This document shows, piece after piece, positions 1 to 8,285 of a stretch of 34,324 bases of DNA. The position numbers and the translations under genes were made by a program. The first letter of the stretch is position 1; each line of letters starts with the position of its first letter. Source of the DNA: DASRHY01 sp046765875 (lineage in GTDB: Bacteria; Actinomycetota; Actinomycetes; Propionibacteriales; Kribbellaceae); the NCBI GenBank assembly GCA_046765875.1, contig JBKPSJ010000164.1, positions 1 through 34,324 on the forward strand, read 5' to 3'. The notes beneath the pieces are model-generated. The model did no database searches, was not told the origin of the DNA, and saw only the letters and a list, made by a program, of their open reading frames with translations.

Positions 1-1
1 G

Positions 2-295
2 CTCGGCGCCTGGGCCGAGCACCTCGTCGACCCTTGGCTGCCGCGTACGCTGCGGGGCTCGCTGCGCCGCGCCGGGTTCGCACCGGAGCTGCCGGCCGTC
101 GTACCGCTGCTCAATGTCGGCTACACCGACACGATGTACAGCGTGCGAGCGATCCCGCTGATTGCCGGCTATGTGCCCGGTCATCGCGGCGTCACGCCGG
201 CCGAGGCCGAGGCGTGGGCCGAAGACTTGCGCTCGATGGGCGGCGACTACTTCTTCAGCCTGAACCGCTACTTGTTCGTTGCCGATCAGAAGTAG
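2..295 (+). CDS. C-terminal part of a SAM-dependent methyltransferase (5' end outside window)
   Basis: The frame is open from base 2 to a TAG at 293-295 (97 residues), so the N-terminal part, including any SAM-binding motif I, lies outside the window. What remains resembles the tail of class I small-molecule methyltransferases: an acidic segment ending in a Trp-Pro stretch, a region with the wording VVPLLNVGYTD, a conserved-looking IAGYVPGHRGVT turn, and the C-terminus YFFSLNRYLFVADQK, which is very like the last beta strand of UbiE/methyltransferase-11 type proteins (SLNRYLFVA). The substrate cannot be told from this part. Its stop overlaps by about 10 bp the 3' end of the convergent acetyltransferase gene. 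Family assignment is fairly secure, function unknown. Confidence 0.7.
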   Translation, partial: LGAWAEHLVDPWLPRTLRGSLRRAGFAPELPAVVPLLNVGYTDTMYSVRAIPLIAGYVPGHRGVTPAEAEAWAEDLRSMGGDYFFSLNRYLFVADQK

Positions 296-1440
296 TCGAG
301 CATGTATGGGACCGGGCCGGCGAAGGCGGCGTCCACCTTCGCATCGTCCTCGGTGACGCCGGCCGAGGCGAGTCCGGTACGCCGCAACGTCGCGAGCGGG
401 ACACCGGCGTACAGGCATGCCAGCCCGCGGGCGTTCAGCCGCAGCGCGCCCGGCCGTGACTCGGACCGGACCAGTTCGGCCTTGTCCGTAGCCACTCGCA
501 ACGACCAGGAGCCGTTGTTGCCGGTGAGCTCCGGATCGTCGATCTCCAGCGGCAGGTCGAGGGCGGCGCCGGGCGACCAGCCGCGGGCCGCGATCGCCGC
601 GGGCGCGTCGACCAGTCGCAGCATCCAGCGCTGGACCCGCGCGGCGGTGTCGGCCTCCTTGCCGAGCAGGAGGTGGATCGGGTCGTGCGGCCCGACGTAC
701 GCGTGCACCCACCTCGCGATCGACGATCCCGAGCCGACCACCGACCACAGTGCGCGCAGGGTCTGCTCGGAGCCGGCCACGATCTCGTCGATGCGGAGGT
801 CGCCGTCGTCCCACGCGTACACGACGAATCCGTCGTCGGCGATGTAGCAGAACGTCTTCTCGTCGCCGAGCCATTCGCGCACCCGGTCGACCGGCCAGAC
901 CAGCATTCCGCTCTCGCGGTTGCCGGCCCGCACCGTCGCGACCAGGTCGAGCAGCAACTCCGCGTCGTCCGGCCCGCCCTTGCGAAGCACGACATCCCGC
1001 CCACCGAGCATCCGCAGCTCCGCCGTCGGGAACGAGAACCGGTACCTGCCACCGCCGAACTCGTACCCGAGGTGCCGGTAGATCGGCACGGCCGCGGGAT
1101 ACAGCGCGGTCAGCGGTACGCCGAGCTCGCGGACCCGGCCGAGTACGCCCCGCATCAGCAGACTGCCGACACCACGGCCCCGGTACTCCGGTGCGACCAC
1201 GACACCGGCGATCCCGGCCATCGGCACCTTCCGGCCCAGCCACCAGTGCTGGAAGTCGAGGATCCGCGCGGCCGCGACCACGGTGTCGCCGTCGCGTATG
1301 CCGACGAACCGGCGCTGGCCGATCAGCTCGCCGGCCACGCGGTGCCAGGCCTCGTCGGTGGCGCCGAACCCGAACGACCGGCTGCGGACGTCGATCACCA
1401 TCGTCAGCTGGTCGCGGGTGATGTCGGTGAAGCTCAGCAT
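286..1440 (-). CDS. Eis-like GNAT N-acetyltransferase
   Basis: The 384-residue protein has the build of the Eis family: an N-terminal GNAT domain with the acetyl-CoA loop VVAPEYRGRGVG at residues 81-92, then YRHLGYE at about 121-127, a second GNAT-like half, and a sterol-carrier-like C-terminal domain. It ends in PYMLDYF; in Eis enzymes the C-terminal carboxylate of the final Phe acts as catalytic base, and the terminal Phe is present here. Known family members acetylate amines such as aminoglycosides or lysine side chains; the substrate here is not evident. The length fits the family (about 400). The gene starts 17 bp after the yebC stop on the same strand, so it is probably co-transcribed. 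It runs into the convergent methyltransferase gene with a short 3' overlap. Confidence 0.85.
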   Translation of the reverse strand: MLSFTDITRDQLTMVIDVRSRSFGFGATDEAWHRVAGELIGQRRFVGIRDGDTVVAAARILDFQHWWLGRKVPMAGIAGVVVAPEYRGRGVGSLLMRGVLGRVRELGVPLTALYPAAVPIYRHLGYEFGGGRYRFSFPTAELRMLGGRDVVLRKGGPDDAELLLDLVATVRAGNRESGMLVWPVDRVREWLGDEKTFCYIADDGFVVYAWDDGDLRIDEIVAGSEQTLRALWSVVGSGSSIARWVHAYVGPHDPIHLLLGKEADTAARVQRWMLRLVDAPAAIAARGWSPGAALDLPLEIDDPELTGNNGSWSLRVATDKAELVRSESRPGALRLNARGLACLYAGVPLATLRRTGLASAGVTEDDAKVDAAFAGPVPYMLDYF

Positions 1441-1457
1441 GCCCCGAACCTAGCGGG

Positions 1458-2219
1458 TCAGCCGACCTGCTCCATGACCTCGTCGGAGACGTCGAAGTTG
1501 GCGAACACGTCCTGTACGTCGTCGCTGTCCTCGAGCGCCTCGATCAGCCGGAACACCCGGCCGGCGCCCTCGGCGTCGAGTTCGACGGTGACCGACGGAA
1601 CGAACTGGGTCTCGGCGGACTCGTAGTCGATGCCCGCGTCCTGCAGCGCTGAGCGGGCCGAGACCAGGTCGGTCGCCTCGGTGATCACCTCGAACGACTC
1701 GCCGAGGTCGTTGACCTCCTCCGCACCGGCCTCGAGCACCGCCTCCATCACGTCGTCCTCGGTGAGGGTCTTGCCCTCCTGCTCCTTGTTCACGATGACG
1801 ACGCCCTTGCGGTTGAACAGGTACGACACGCTGCCCGGGTCGGCCATCGAGCCGCCGTTGCGGGTGATCGCGGTCCGGACGTCGGCGGCCGCGCGGTTGC
1901 GGTTGTCGGTCAGGCACTCGATCAGCAGCGCCACGCCGTTCGGCCCGTAGCCCTCGTAAGTGATCGACTGCCAGTCGGCTCCACCGCCCTCGGCGCCGGA
2001 GCCGCGCTTGACGGCGCGGTCGATGTTGTCGTTCGGTACCGAGGACTTCTTCGCCTTCTGGATGGCGTCGTACAGGGTCGGGTTGCCGGCCGGGTCACCG
2101 CCGCCGGTCCGGGCGGCGACCTCGATGTTCTTGATCAGCTTGGCGAACAGCTTGCCGCGCCGCGCGTCGATGACGGCCTTCTTGTGCTTGGTCGTCGCCC
2201 ATTTGGAGTGGCCTGACAT
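1458..2219 (-). CDS. yebC: YebC/PmpR family protein (probable translational/transcriptional regulator)
   Basis: The protein begins MSGHSKWATTKHKK, the signature start of YebC/TACO1 proteins, and is 253 residues long, the usual size. The conserved N-terminal helical domain, including GNPTLYDAIQKAK and the run SVPNDNIDRAVKRG, is intact, followed by YEGYGPNG, a conserved motif, and NRAAADVRTAITRNGGSM. Members are described as DNA-binding regulators or, more recently, as ribosome-associated factors easing synthesis of difficult peptide stretches. An AAAGGGA ribosome binding site lies 7 nt before the ATG. In many actinobacteria yebC follows pdxT and precedes ruvC-ruvA-ruvB; here a polymerase gene and a repeat separate it from pdxT, and no ruv gene follows. 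Confidence 0.95.
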   Translation of the reverse strand: MSGHSKWATTKHKKAVIDARRGKLFAKLIKNIEVAARTGGGDPAGNPTLYDAIQKAKKSSVPNDNIDRAVKRGSGAEGGGADWQSITYEGYGPNGVALLIECLTDNRNRAAADVRTAITRNGGSMADPGSVSYLFNRKGVVIVNKEQEGKTLTEDDVMEAVLEAGAEEVNDLGESFEVITEATDLVSARSALQDAGIDYESAETQFVPSVTVELDAEGAGRVFRLIEALEDSDDVQDVFANFDVSDEVMEQVG

Positions 2220-2347
2220 CGCCGGTCCCTTTCACCCTGCCGTGTGCTGATCAGTCCGCTCAACCGGCCGCTCGGCCGCGAACTTGACGATCTTACCCGG
2301 GTGGCGGTGGACCGCCGGGTGTCGGTGCGGGGTGCCAGACTCGGGCC

Positions 2348-3979
2348 ATGGCTGATCGGTGGGCGGTCGCGCCTGCCGAGGACGGCGGCGCTGTGGTGGT
2401 GCCGCTCGGCGCGGACGGACGGCCTTCGGCGCCAGTGCGGCAGGAGGCGGGCGTCGCCCAGGCGGTCCGGGCCCGGCCGGATGCCGACCGGTGGGTGTGG
2501 CGGTCCACCCAGGAGGTCTACCCCCGGCTGCTCGCCGCCGGACTTCGGGTCGAGCGGTGCTACGACATCGAGGTCGCAGAGGCGCTACTGCTCGGCCATG
2601 AGGGCCGGTACGGCGAGCCGCGTTCGGCGGCTGCCGCCTGGGCCCGGCTCACCGGCGCAGCCGTACCGCCCGACCCGCCGCTGCGACCCGGAGGCCCGGA
2701 GGGCCTGTTCGACCTCGAGCGGACCGTGCCGTTCGACGCGCTGCTGAAGGTGTACGCCGATCAGTTGGCCCGGCACGATCGGGCGATCCATCCCGACCGG
2801 ATGCGACTGTTGACCGCGTCGGAGTCGGCGGGCATGTTGATCGCGGCCGAGATGGACCTCGCCGGATTGCCATGGCGAGCAGACGTCCACGAAGCCCTGC
2901 TGGTCGAGTTGCTCGGCGAGCGCACAGCTGGCGAGCCGCGACGGCTGGTCGAGCTCGCCGACGAGGTGTCGGCGGCGTTCGGCCGTCGGGTCCGTCCGGA
3001 GACGCCGGCCGACGTGATCAAGGCGTTCGCCCAGGCCGGGATCAAGGTCGGATCGAGCCGCCGCTGGGAGCTGGAGAGCATCGACCACCCGGCGGTCAGG
3101 CCACTACTGGAGTACAGGTCGCTGTACCGGATCTACACCGCCAACGGCTGGGCCTGGCTGCGCGAGTGGGTGTCGGGCGGACGCTTCCGGCCCGGCTACC
3201 TGCCGGGCGGCACGGCGACCGGTCGCTGGGTCACCCACGGCGGCGGCGCGCTGCAGATCCCGAAGGTGATCCGCCGCGCGGTGATCGCCGACCCGAGCTG
3301 GCGGCTCGTGGTCGCCGACGCCAGCCAGCTCGAGCCGCGGATCCTCGCCGCGATCTCGCGCGACCCCGGGCTGATGGAGGTCGCCGGCCAGGACGCCGAT
3401 CTGTACAAGGCGGTCTCGGACCGCGCCTTCTCCGGCGATCGCGCGCAGGCGAAGCTCGCGGTGCTCGGCGCGATCTACGGGCAGACCTCCGGCGATGGCC
3501 TCGACAACCTGGCCACGCTGCGGCGCAGGTTCCCGAATGCGGTGGCGTACGTCGACGACGCGGCTCGAGCCGGTGAGGAGGGCCGGCTGGTACGAACCTG
3601 GCTGGGCCGCACCTGCCCGCCCGCGGCCAAGGCGGCCGACCCGGTTGAAGGCACCGGCCGGTATGCGCCGGGTTACTCGTCCTCAGACGCGAGAGCGCGA
3701 GGCAGGTTCACGCGGAACTTCGTCGTACAGGGCAGCGCATCGGACTGGGCCCTGCTGATGCTCGCGTCGCTGCGGCAACGGATCGCCGGGCTCGAGGCGG
3801 AGCTAGTGTTCTTCCAGCACGACGAGGTGATCGTCCACTGCCCGGCAGCCGAGGCCGAGCAGGTCGCGCACGCCATCCAGGCGGCCGGAGACCTTGCGGG
3901 CCACATCACCTTCGGCGAAACCCCGGTCCGCTTCCCCTTCGGCACCGCCACCGTCAAGTCCTACGCCGACGCGAAGTGA
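2348..3979 (+). CDS. Stand-alone family A DNA polymerase (bifunctional 3'-5' exonuclease/polymerase type)
   Basis: This 543-residue protein carries the three polymerase A motifs: motif A DASQLEPR at 324-331 (Asp324 the metal ligand), motif B with R365, K369 and the AIYGQ turn at Y377, and motif C with H491-D492-E493 in FFQHDEVIV. The N-terminal 200 residues correspond to a diverged 3'-5' exonuclease-like domain without obvious DEDD carboxylates. There is no 5'-3' exonuclease (FEN) domain, so it is not the housekeeping Pol I. Such proteins are common in actinobacteria and annotated as bifunctional 3'-5' exonuclease/DNA polymerase; their role, perhaps repair synthesis, is poorly known. The ATG at 2348 follows a 128-bp divergent gap from yebC. 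The next gene converges, with a repeat cluster between them. Confidence 0.88.
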   Translation: MADRWAVAPAEDGGAVVVPLGADGRPSAPVRQEAGVAQAVRARPDADRWVWRSTQEVYPRLLAAGLRVERCYDIEVAEALLLGHEGRYGEPRSAAAAWARLTGAAVPPDPPLRPGGPEGLFDLERTVPFDALLKVYADQLARHDRAIHPDRMRLLTASESAGMLIAAEMDLAGLPWRADVHEALLVELLGERTAGEPRRLVELADEVSAAFGRRVRPETPADVIKAFAQAGIKVGSSRRWELESIDHPAVRPLLEYRSLYRIYTANGWAWLREWVSGGRFRPGYLPGGTATGRWVTHGGGALQIPKVIRRAVIADPSWRLVVADASQLEPRILAAISRDPGLMEVAGQDADLYKAVSDRAFSGDRAQAKLAVLGAIYGQTSGDGLDNLATLRRRFPNAVAYVDDAARAGEEGRLVRTWLGRTCPPAAKAADPVEGTGRYAPGYSSSDARARGRFTRNFVVQGSASDWALLMLASLRQRIAGLEAELVFFQHDEVIVHCPAAEAEQVAHAIQAAGDLAGHITFGETPVRFPFGTATVKSYADAK

Positions 3980-3990
3980 CCCGACGCCCC

Positions 3991-4120
3991 ATCGGACCTG
4001 AATGGTCAGGCAGGATCCGCACCCTCCCGAGGCGATCATCGGACCCGAATGGTCAGGCCGGGGTCCGCGACCCGCACCCGACCGTCTTCGCGGCCTGACC
4101 ATTCGGGTCCGATGATCGCC
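3991..4120. repeat. Intergenic inverted-repeat cluster, family B (locus 1)
   Basis: Between the convergent ends of the polymerase gene and pdxT are three copies of an 18-bp word of the form ATCGGACCCGAATGGTCA: plus-strand copies at 3991-4008 (one base different) and 4038-4055, and an inverted copy at 4096-4113. Copies two and three sit inside perfect 30-bp arms, 4031-4060 and 4091-4120, separated by 30 bp. The first copy and its right flank (AGGATCCGCACCC) repeat the second copy's flank. The same word family with the same order of orientations recurs at 16318-16415. RNA from either strand could form a long hairpin, so a terminator role for both convergent genes is possible. Confidence 0.9.
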
Positions 4121-4125
4121 AAACG

Positions 4126-4710
4126 TCAGGAGCGGACGAGATCGGTGAAGAGGCCGTGGAGGCGGGAGTCGCCGGTGAGCTCGGGGTGGAAGGACGTGGC
4201 CAGCTGCTTGTCCCGGCGTACGGCCACGGCGTGCTCGGAGTCGATCGTCGCGAGCACCTCGACCCCTAGGCCGACCCGCTCGACCCAGGGCGCCCGGATG
4301 AACACCGCGTGGTACGGCCTATCGAACGCGGCGAACTTCAGGTCCGCCTCGAACGAGTCCACCTGGCGCCCGAACGCGTTCCGCCGGACGGTGACGTCGA
4401 GACCACCGAGCGTCTCCTGACCCTCGATCCCGCCGGTGATCTCGTCGGCCAGCATGATCATCCCGGCGCAGGTGCCGAACACCGGCAGCCCGTCCGCGAT
4501 CGCCTTCTGCAGCGGCTCGAACAGCTCGAACGACCGGGCCAGCTTGTACATCGTCGTCGACTCACCGCCGGGCAGCACCAGCCCGTCGACGCGGGCAAGC
4601 TCGGCCGGCCGGCGCACCGGAATCGCCTCGACGCCGACGTCGTGCAGCATCGCGACGTGCTCGCGGACGTTGCCTTGCAGGGCGAACACGCCGATCAGCA
4701 GCCTGCTCAT
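4126..4710 (-). CDS. pdxT: Pyridoxal 5'-phosphate synthase glutaminase subunit PdxT
   Basis: PdxT hydrolyses glutamine and passes ammonia to PdxS for pyridoxal phosphate synthesis. The 194-residue protein starts MSRLLIGVFALQGNVREH and has the class I glutaminase features: PGGES near residue 48, nucleophile Cys81 in GTCAGMI, and the His175/Glu177 pair in FHPELTGD. I chose the ATG at 4710 because it overlaps the upstream stop as ATGA and is preceded by GGGGAG; a GTG two codons upstream is also possible. It is the last gene of the pdxS-185 aa gene-pdxT set, all overlapping, so PdxS and PdxT should be made together. The stop lies 6 bp from the right arm of the repeat cluster. Confidence 0.96.
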   Translation of the reverse strand: MSRLLIGVFALQGNVREHVAMLHDVGVEAIPVRRPAELARVDGLVLPGGESTTMYKLARSFELFEPLQKAIADGLPVFGTCAGMIMLADEITGGIEGQETLGGLDVTVRRNAFGRQVDSFEADLKFAAFDRPYHAVFIRAPWVERVGLGVEVLATIDSEHAVAVRRDKQLATSFHPELTGDSRLHGLFTDLVRS

Positions 4711-5260
4711 ACCCACTCCCCGCGCTTTCGCCAGTCGAGCGTGATCTCGATGCGGCCCTCGTCGTACGTCGCCGGCAGGTCATGCTCGGCGAGCACCCCG
4801 AGCACCTCGTCGAGCAGCGCGTCACCGGGCGCGGCGTTGGCGGTGTCGGCGTGCCACACCTTGAGCTCGAGCATCCCGAAGTCGACCGCGTGCCACACGT
4901 CGGTGTCGGTGAAGAACGCGATCCCCCGCGCGTCCGCACCTCCCAGCGCACGGCGGGCGTCGTGGTGGTCCGAGCAGTACCGCAGCACCAGCAGGTCGCG
5001 GCGTTCGAGCTCGGCCAGGACGTCGTCGAGCCGGTCGGTGTCGGTACGTTCCGGCCAGCCGGCCGCGTCCAGCCGAAGCTCGGCGATCTCCTGCGCGACC
5101 AGTTCCTCGGTCAACGTCACCGGGTCCGCCTTCGGTGCGTCCTCGCGTACGGCCTCGGCCACCGCGGTACGGACCTGCGCGCCGTCGGCGTACCCGGACC
5201 GCACCAGGACCCGCGCGAGGCCGCGCAGTTCCCGGGCCGTCCGGGCATCCAAGGTCGAGT

Positions 5261-5264
<4 letters not shown>
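4707..5264 (-). CDS. Conserved hypothetical protein between pdxS and pdxT (DUF6891-like)
   Basis: This 185-residue protein begins at a GTG whose last bases overlap the pdxS stop (GTGA) and ends overlapping the pdxT start (ATGA), so it is translationally coupled on both sides. The N-terminal half is helical and acidic; the C-terminal half has GIAFFTDTDVWHAVDFG, a stretch LLDEVLGVLAEHDL and a final strand EITLDWRKR. This layout (a strand with F..D.D, a helix, then a beta strand ending xLDWxxR) resembles the DUF6891 family of actinobacteria, whose function is not known. No catalytic motif or membrane segment is visible. Its position suggests co-expression with B6 synthesis, but not necessarily a role in it. 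Confidence 0.75.
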
Positions 5265-6178
<914 letters not shown>

Positions 6179-6200
6179 GAAGTCGTTGGATCTGCTGTCC

Positions 6201-6257
6201 AGCGTAGGAGGCCAGCACGCCGAACCATCAGTCCAGTCCAGAGTCAGTGGACTGATG
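6201..6257 (-). promoter_or_regulatory. Probable PdxR operator and pdxS promoter
   Basis: A perfect 10-bp inverted repeat, CATCAGTCCA at 6226-6235 and TGGACTGATG at 6248-6257 with a 12-bp spacer, overlaps the end of the MocR gene and precedes pdxS. On the minus strand a TACGCT -10 candidate lies at 6201-6206, some 20 bp inside the operator toward pdxS, so a bound protein would sit just upstream of the -35 region, the usual place for an activator. The word AGTGGACTGATG here differs by one base from AGTGGACTTATG at the MocR start. The role is inferred from position and word sharing. Confidence 0.6.
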
Positions 6258-7608
6258 TGGCCAGCGCCTCGCCCAGGCGCGCTGCGACCAGGGTCATCGC
6301 GTCCGGCGGGGCCGTGAACGGGATCCGCAGATGCCGCCGATCGGCACCGTCCGGGGTGAACAGGTCGCCGGCGGCAACGAGCAGTCCGGCCTCTCGCGCG
6401 GCGGCCAGAACCCTTCGAGGACGCTGCTCGGTGAGTTCCAGCCACAGCGTCATACCGCCGGTCGGCGGAGCCCAGCTCACCCCGGGCAGCGTCGCCAGCC
6501 CGGCCTGCAAGGCGGTCAGGTTCGCCTTGAGCCGGGTACGCCGCCGCGCGGTGATCCGATCCAGCCGGCCGAGGATCGACCGGGCGAGCAACTCGTCCAG
6601 CGCGCTCGGCGAGGTGATGCTGAGCTGAGCGCTGGCGTTGATCCGGCGGCGCTGCTGCCGGCCGGTCCGGACCCAGCCGACCCGCAGCCCGCCCCACACC
6701 GTCTTGCTCAGCGAGCCGATCCCGACCGTGCGCGGGTACCCGCTGAGCGGACCGGGCTGGTCGGCACCGCCGAGCCACAACGGCCGCAGCGTCTCGTCGC
6801 TGATCAGCACCGCTCCGGCCTTGCGTACGATCTCGACCACATCGGTACGCCGCTCGGCAGGCAGGCTCAGCCCGGTCGGGTTGTGGTTGTCGGCCTGCAG
6901 GTACACCACCTTCGGCCTGTTTTGACGACAGAGCCGGGCCAGTTCGCCCGGATCCCAGCCGGATGCGCCGGCCGGCCAGCCGGTGACGTCGAACCGGTGC
7001 CGGCGCAGGATGTCCACCGCCGCCGGATACGTCGGGGTCTCGCTGATCGCCGCGCCCGGCCCCAGGTCCAGGCCGGCGAGTACGGCGTTCAGCCCGGCCG
7101 CGGCACCCACCGTCAAAGTCAACTGGTCCGGCGTGGTGCCGACGCCCTTGGTGGTGAGGTACTCCGCGATCGCGGCACGCAGCTCCGCCGACCCGCCCGG
7201 CGGTGGTCCGTCCCCACCCATCGCGTCGGCCAGCGTCGTACCGACGACCTGCTCGCACGCCTGCGCCACATCGTGCGGTGCGGCGGTGGTCGCGAACCGC
7301 AGGTCGAGTAGGTCACCCGTCGCGCCGGCACCGGTCGACGCCGGGGCGATCGGGTCGAGCAGCCGGTCGATCGGCAGCACCTGCGTCCCGGATCCGCGCT
7401 TCGTGCTCAGTACGCCGGCCGCGCGGAGGTGGTCGAGCGCTCGTACGACCGTGACCCGGCTGACCCCGAGCCGCTCGGCCAGCACCCGTTCCGACGGCAG
7501 CCGCGACCCGATCGACAGCTCACCGCGGTCGATGCTGCGCAGCACCAGTCCCTCGACCTGCTCGGTCTTCGTGCCGTCCCCGGGGTCCAGATCCACCGCT
7601 CGCAACAT
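6244..7608 (-). CDS. pdxR: MocR/GntR-family regulator with aminotransferase fold, probable PdxR
   Basis: The 454-residue protein has an N-terminal GntR winged helix (residues about 15-75, with LPSERVLAERLGVSRVTVVRAL) joined to a type I aminotransferase-like domain. PLP-site features are present: NPTG at 243-246, DET at 271-273 and the Schiff-base lysine K302 in GSLSKTVWGGLRVGW. MocR proteins that sense pyridoxal phosphate and activate pdxS-pdxT are called PdxR; the gene lies directly upstream of pdxS on the same strand, and shared TGGACT-type words stand before both genes, which supports that role here. I start it at the ATG 7608; an in-frame start 18 bp upstream exists. The site AAAGTGGACTTA ends on the first base of this ATG, so the transcript may be nearly leaderless, or a later start may be used. 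Confidence 0.82.
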   Translation of the reverse strand: MLRAVDLDPGDGTKTEQVEGLVLRSIDRGELSIGSRLPSERVLAERLGVSRVTVVRALDHLRAAGVLSTKRGSGTQVLPIDRLLDPIAPASTGAGATGDLLDLRFATTAAPHDVAQACEQVVGTTLADAMGGDGPPPGGSAELRAAIAEYLTTKGVGTTPDQLTLTVGAAAGLNAVLAGLDLGPGAAISETPTYPAAVDILRRHRFDVTGWPAGASGWDPGELARLCRQNRPKVVYLQADNHNPTGLSLPAERRTDVVEIVRKAGAVLISDETLRPLWLGGADQPGPLSGYPRTVGIGSLSKTVWGGLRVGWVRTGRQQRRRINASAQLSITSPSALDELLARSILGRLDRITARRRTRLKANLTALQAGLATLPGVSWAPPTGGMTLWLELTEQRPRRVLAAAREAGLLVAAGDLFTPDGADRRHLRIPFTAPPDAMTLVAARLGEALATSVH

Positions 7609-7619
7609 AAGTCCACTTT
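7608..7619 (-). promoter_or_regulatory. Probable autoregulatory PdxR site
   Basis: The minus strand reads AAAGTGGACTTA immediately before and into the regulator's start codon. It closely fits the AAAGTGG(A/T)(T)CTA motif that I recall for PdxR of Corynebacterium glutamicum (recalled, not checked). Eleven of twelve bases of AGTGGACTTATG recur before pdxS at 6246-6257. Binding here would block transcription or initiation of the regulator gene, the usual negative autoregulation of MocR proteins. Confidence 0.5.
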
Positions 7620-7638
7620 GACACAACTGGCCTCATAG

Positions 7639-8154
7639 CTAGCTGCCATCGTCGAGTTCCACGGTCTCGGGCATCGGGGCATGGCCCGCCAGGCGCAGGT
7701 AGCGGACCAGCCGGCGGCGGCGCAGCGTACGGGTCGAGACGACCACGTCGTTGTGGAACCGCCGGGCCATCTGGACCCGTCGCGCCGAGGTCGCCAGGTC
7801 GTCGCGCCACACCTCCAGTTCGGTACCGGTCGCCGTCGCCGATTCGGTCTCGGTCGCGGTGGCTTCGAGTGCCCGGGTCAAGGCCGACTCGGCCTGCTCG
7901 CGCTCCTCGGCCGGCGCGGTCCGCGCCCGGTGCGCCGCGTCGACCAGCAGTAGCGACGAGGCGGGGTCGAGCGTGCCGCTGCCGGCGAGTTCCTGGACCA
8001 GCGCCGCCCGCGCCGCCAGTTCGGCATCCAGGACCGAGCGGGCCACAGCCACCCGATTGTGCAGCCGGTCGATCCGGCCCGCCGTCCACGCTGCGTACGA
8101 GGCGATGATTACAGCGACCACGACTACGACGACGGCGTACAGCCATCCGTCCAC
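7639..8154 (-). CDS. LemA-like single-pass membrane protein
   Basis: The 171-residue protein starts with a strongly hydrophobic segment (residues 6-24, rich in Val and Ile) followed by WTAGRIDRLHNRVAVARSVLDAELAARAALVQELA, which matches the LemA pattern of a membrane anchor and a helix where paired subunits face ligand (LRNRV..A...D..L..R..L...L). The C-terminal block RRFHNDVVVSTRTLRRRRLVRYLRLAGHAPMPETVELDD is also LemA-like. LemA proteins form helical bundles outside or at the membrane; their function is unclear. The run of Ala/Thr/Glu at 96-112 is low-complexity. It is divergent from the EF-G2 gene and only 30 bp upstream of the MocR gene on the same strand. Confidence 0.7.
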   Translation of the reverse strand: MDGWLYAVVVVVVAVIIASYAAWTAGRIDRLHNRVAVARSVLDAELAARAALVQELAGSGTLDPASSLLLVDAAHRARTAPAEEREQAESALTRALEATATETESATATGTELEVWRDDLATSARRVQMARRFHNDVVVSTRTLRRRRLVRYLRLAGHAPMPETVELDDGS

Positions 8155-8285
8155 GGACCGACCGCCCTCGGAAAGTGTCCAGCAGGATGACGCCAGTTTG
8201 CCGGGAGCCGACGCCCGGGCGGTTGGCAGCCCTTGTGCTCACCACCCGGCAGGGGGAAGGGTGGGCCCACGAGAAGGGAATCGTC

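Noticed and set aside
6179..6243. Possible PLP-sensing riboswitch before pdxS
   Set aside because: The gap is 65 bp, and its main structure is a DNA-type inverted repeat with a promoter-like hexamer; a protein operator explains it better.
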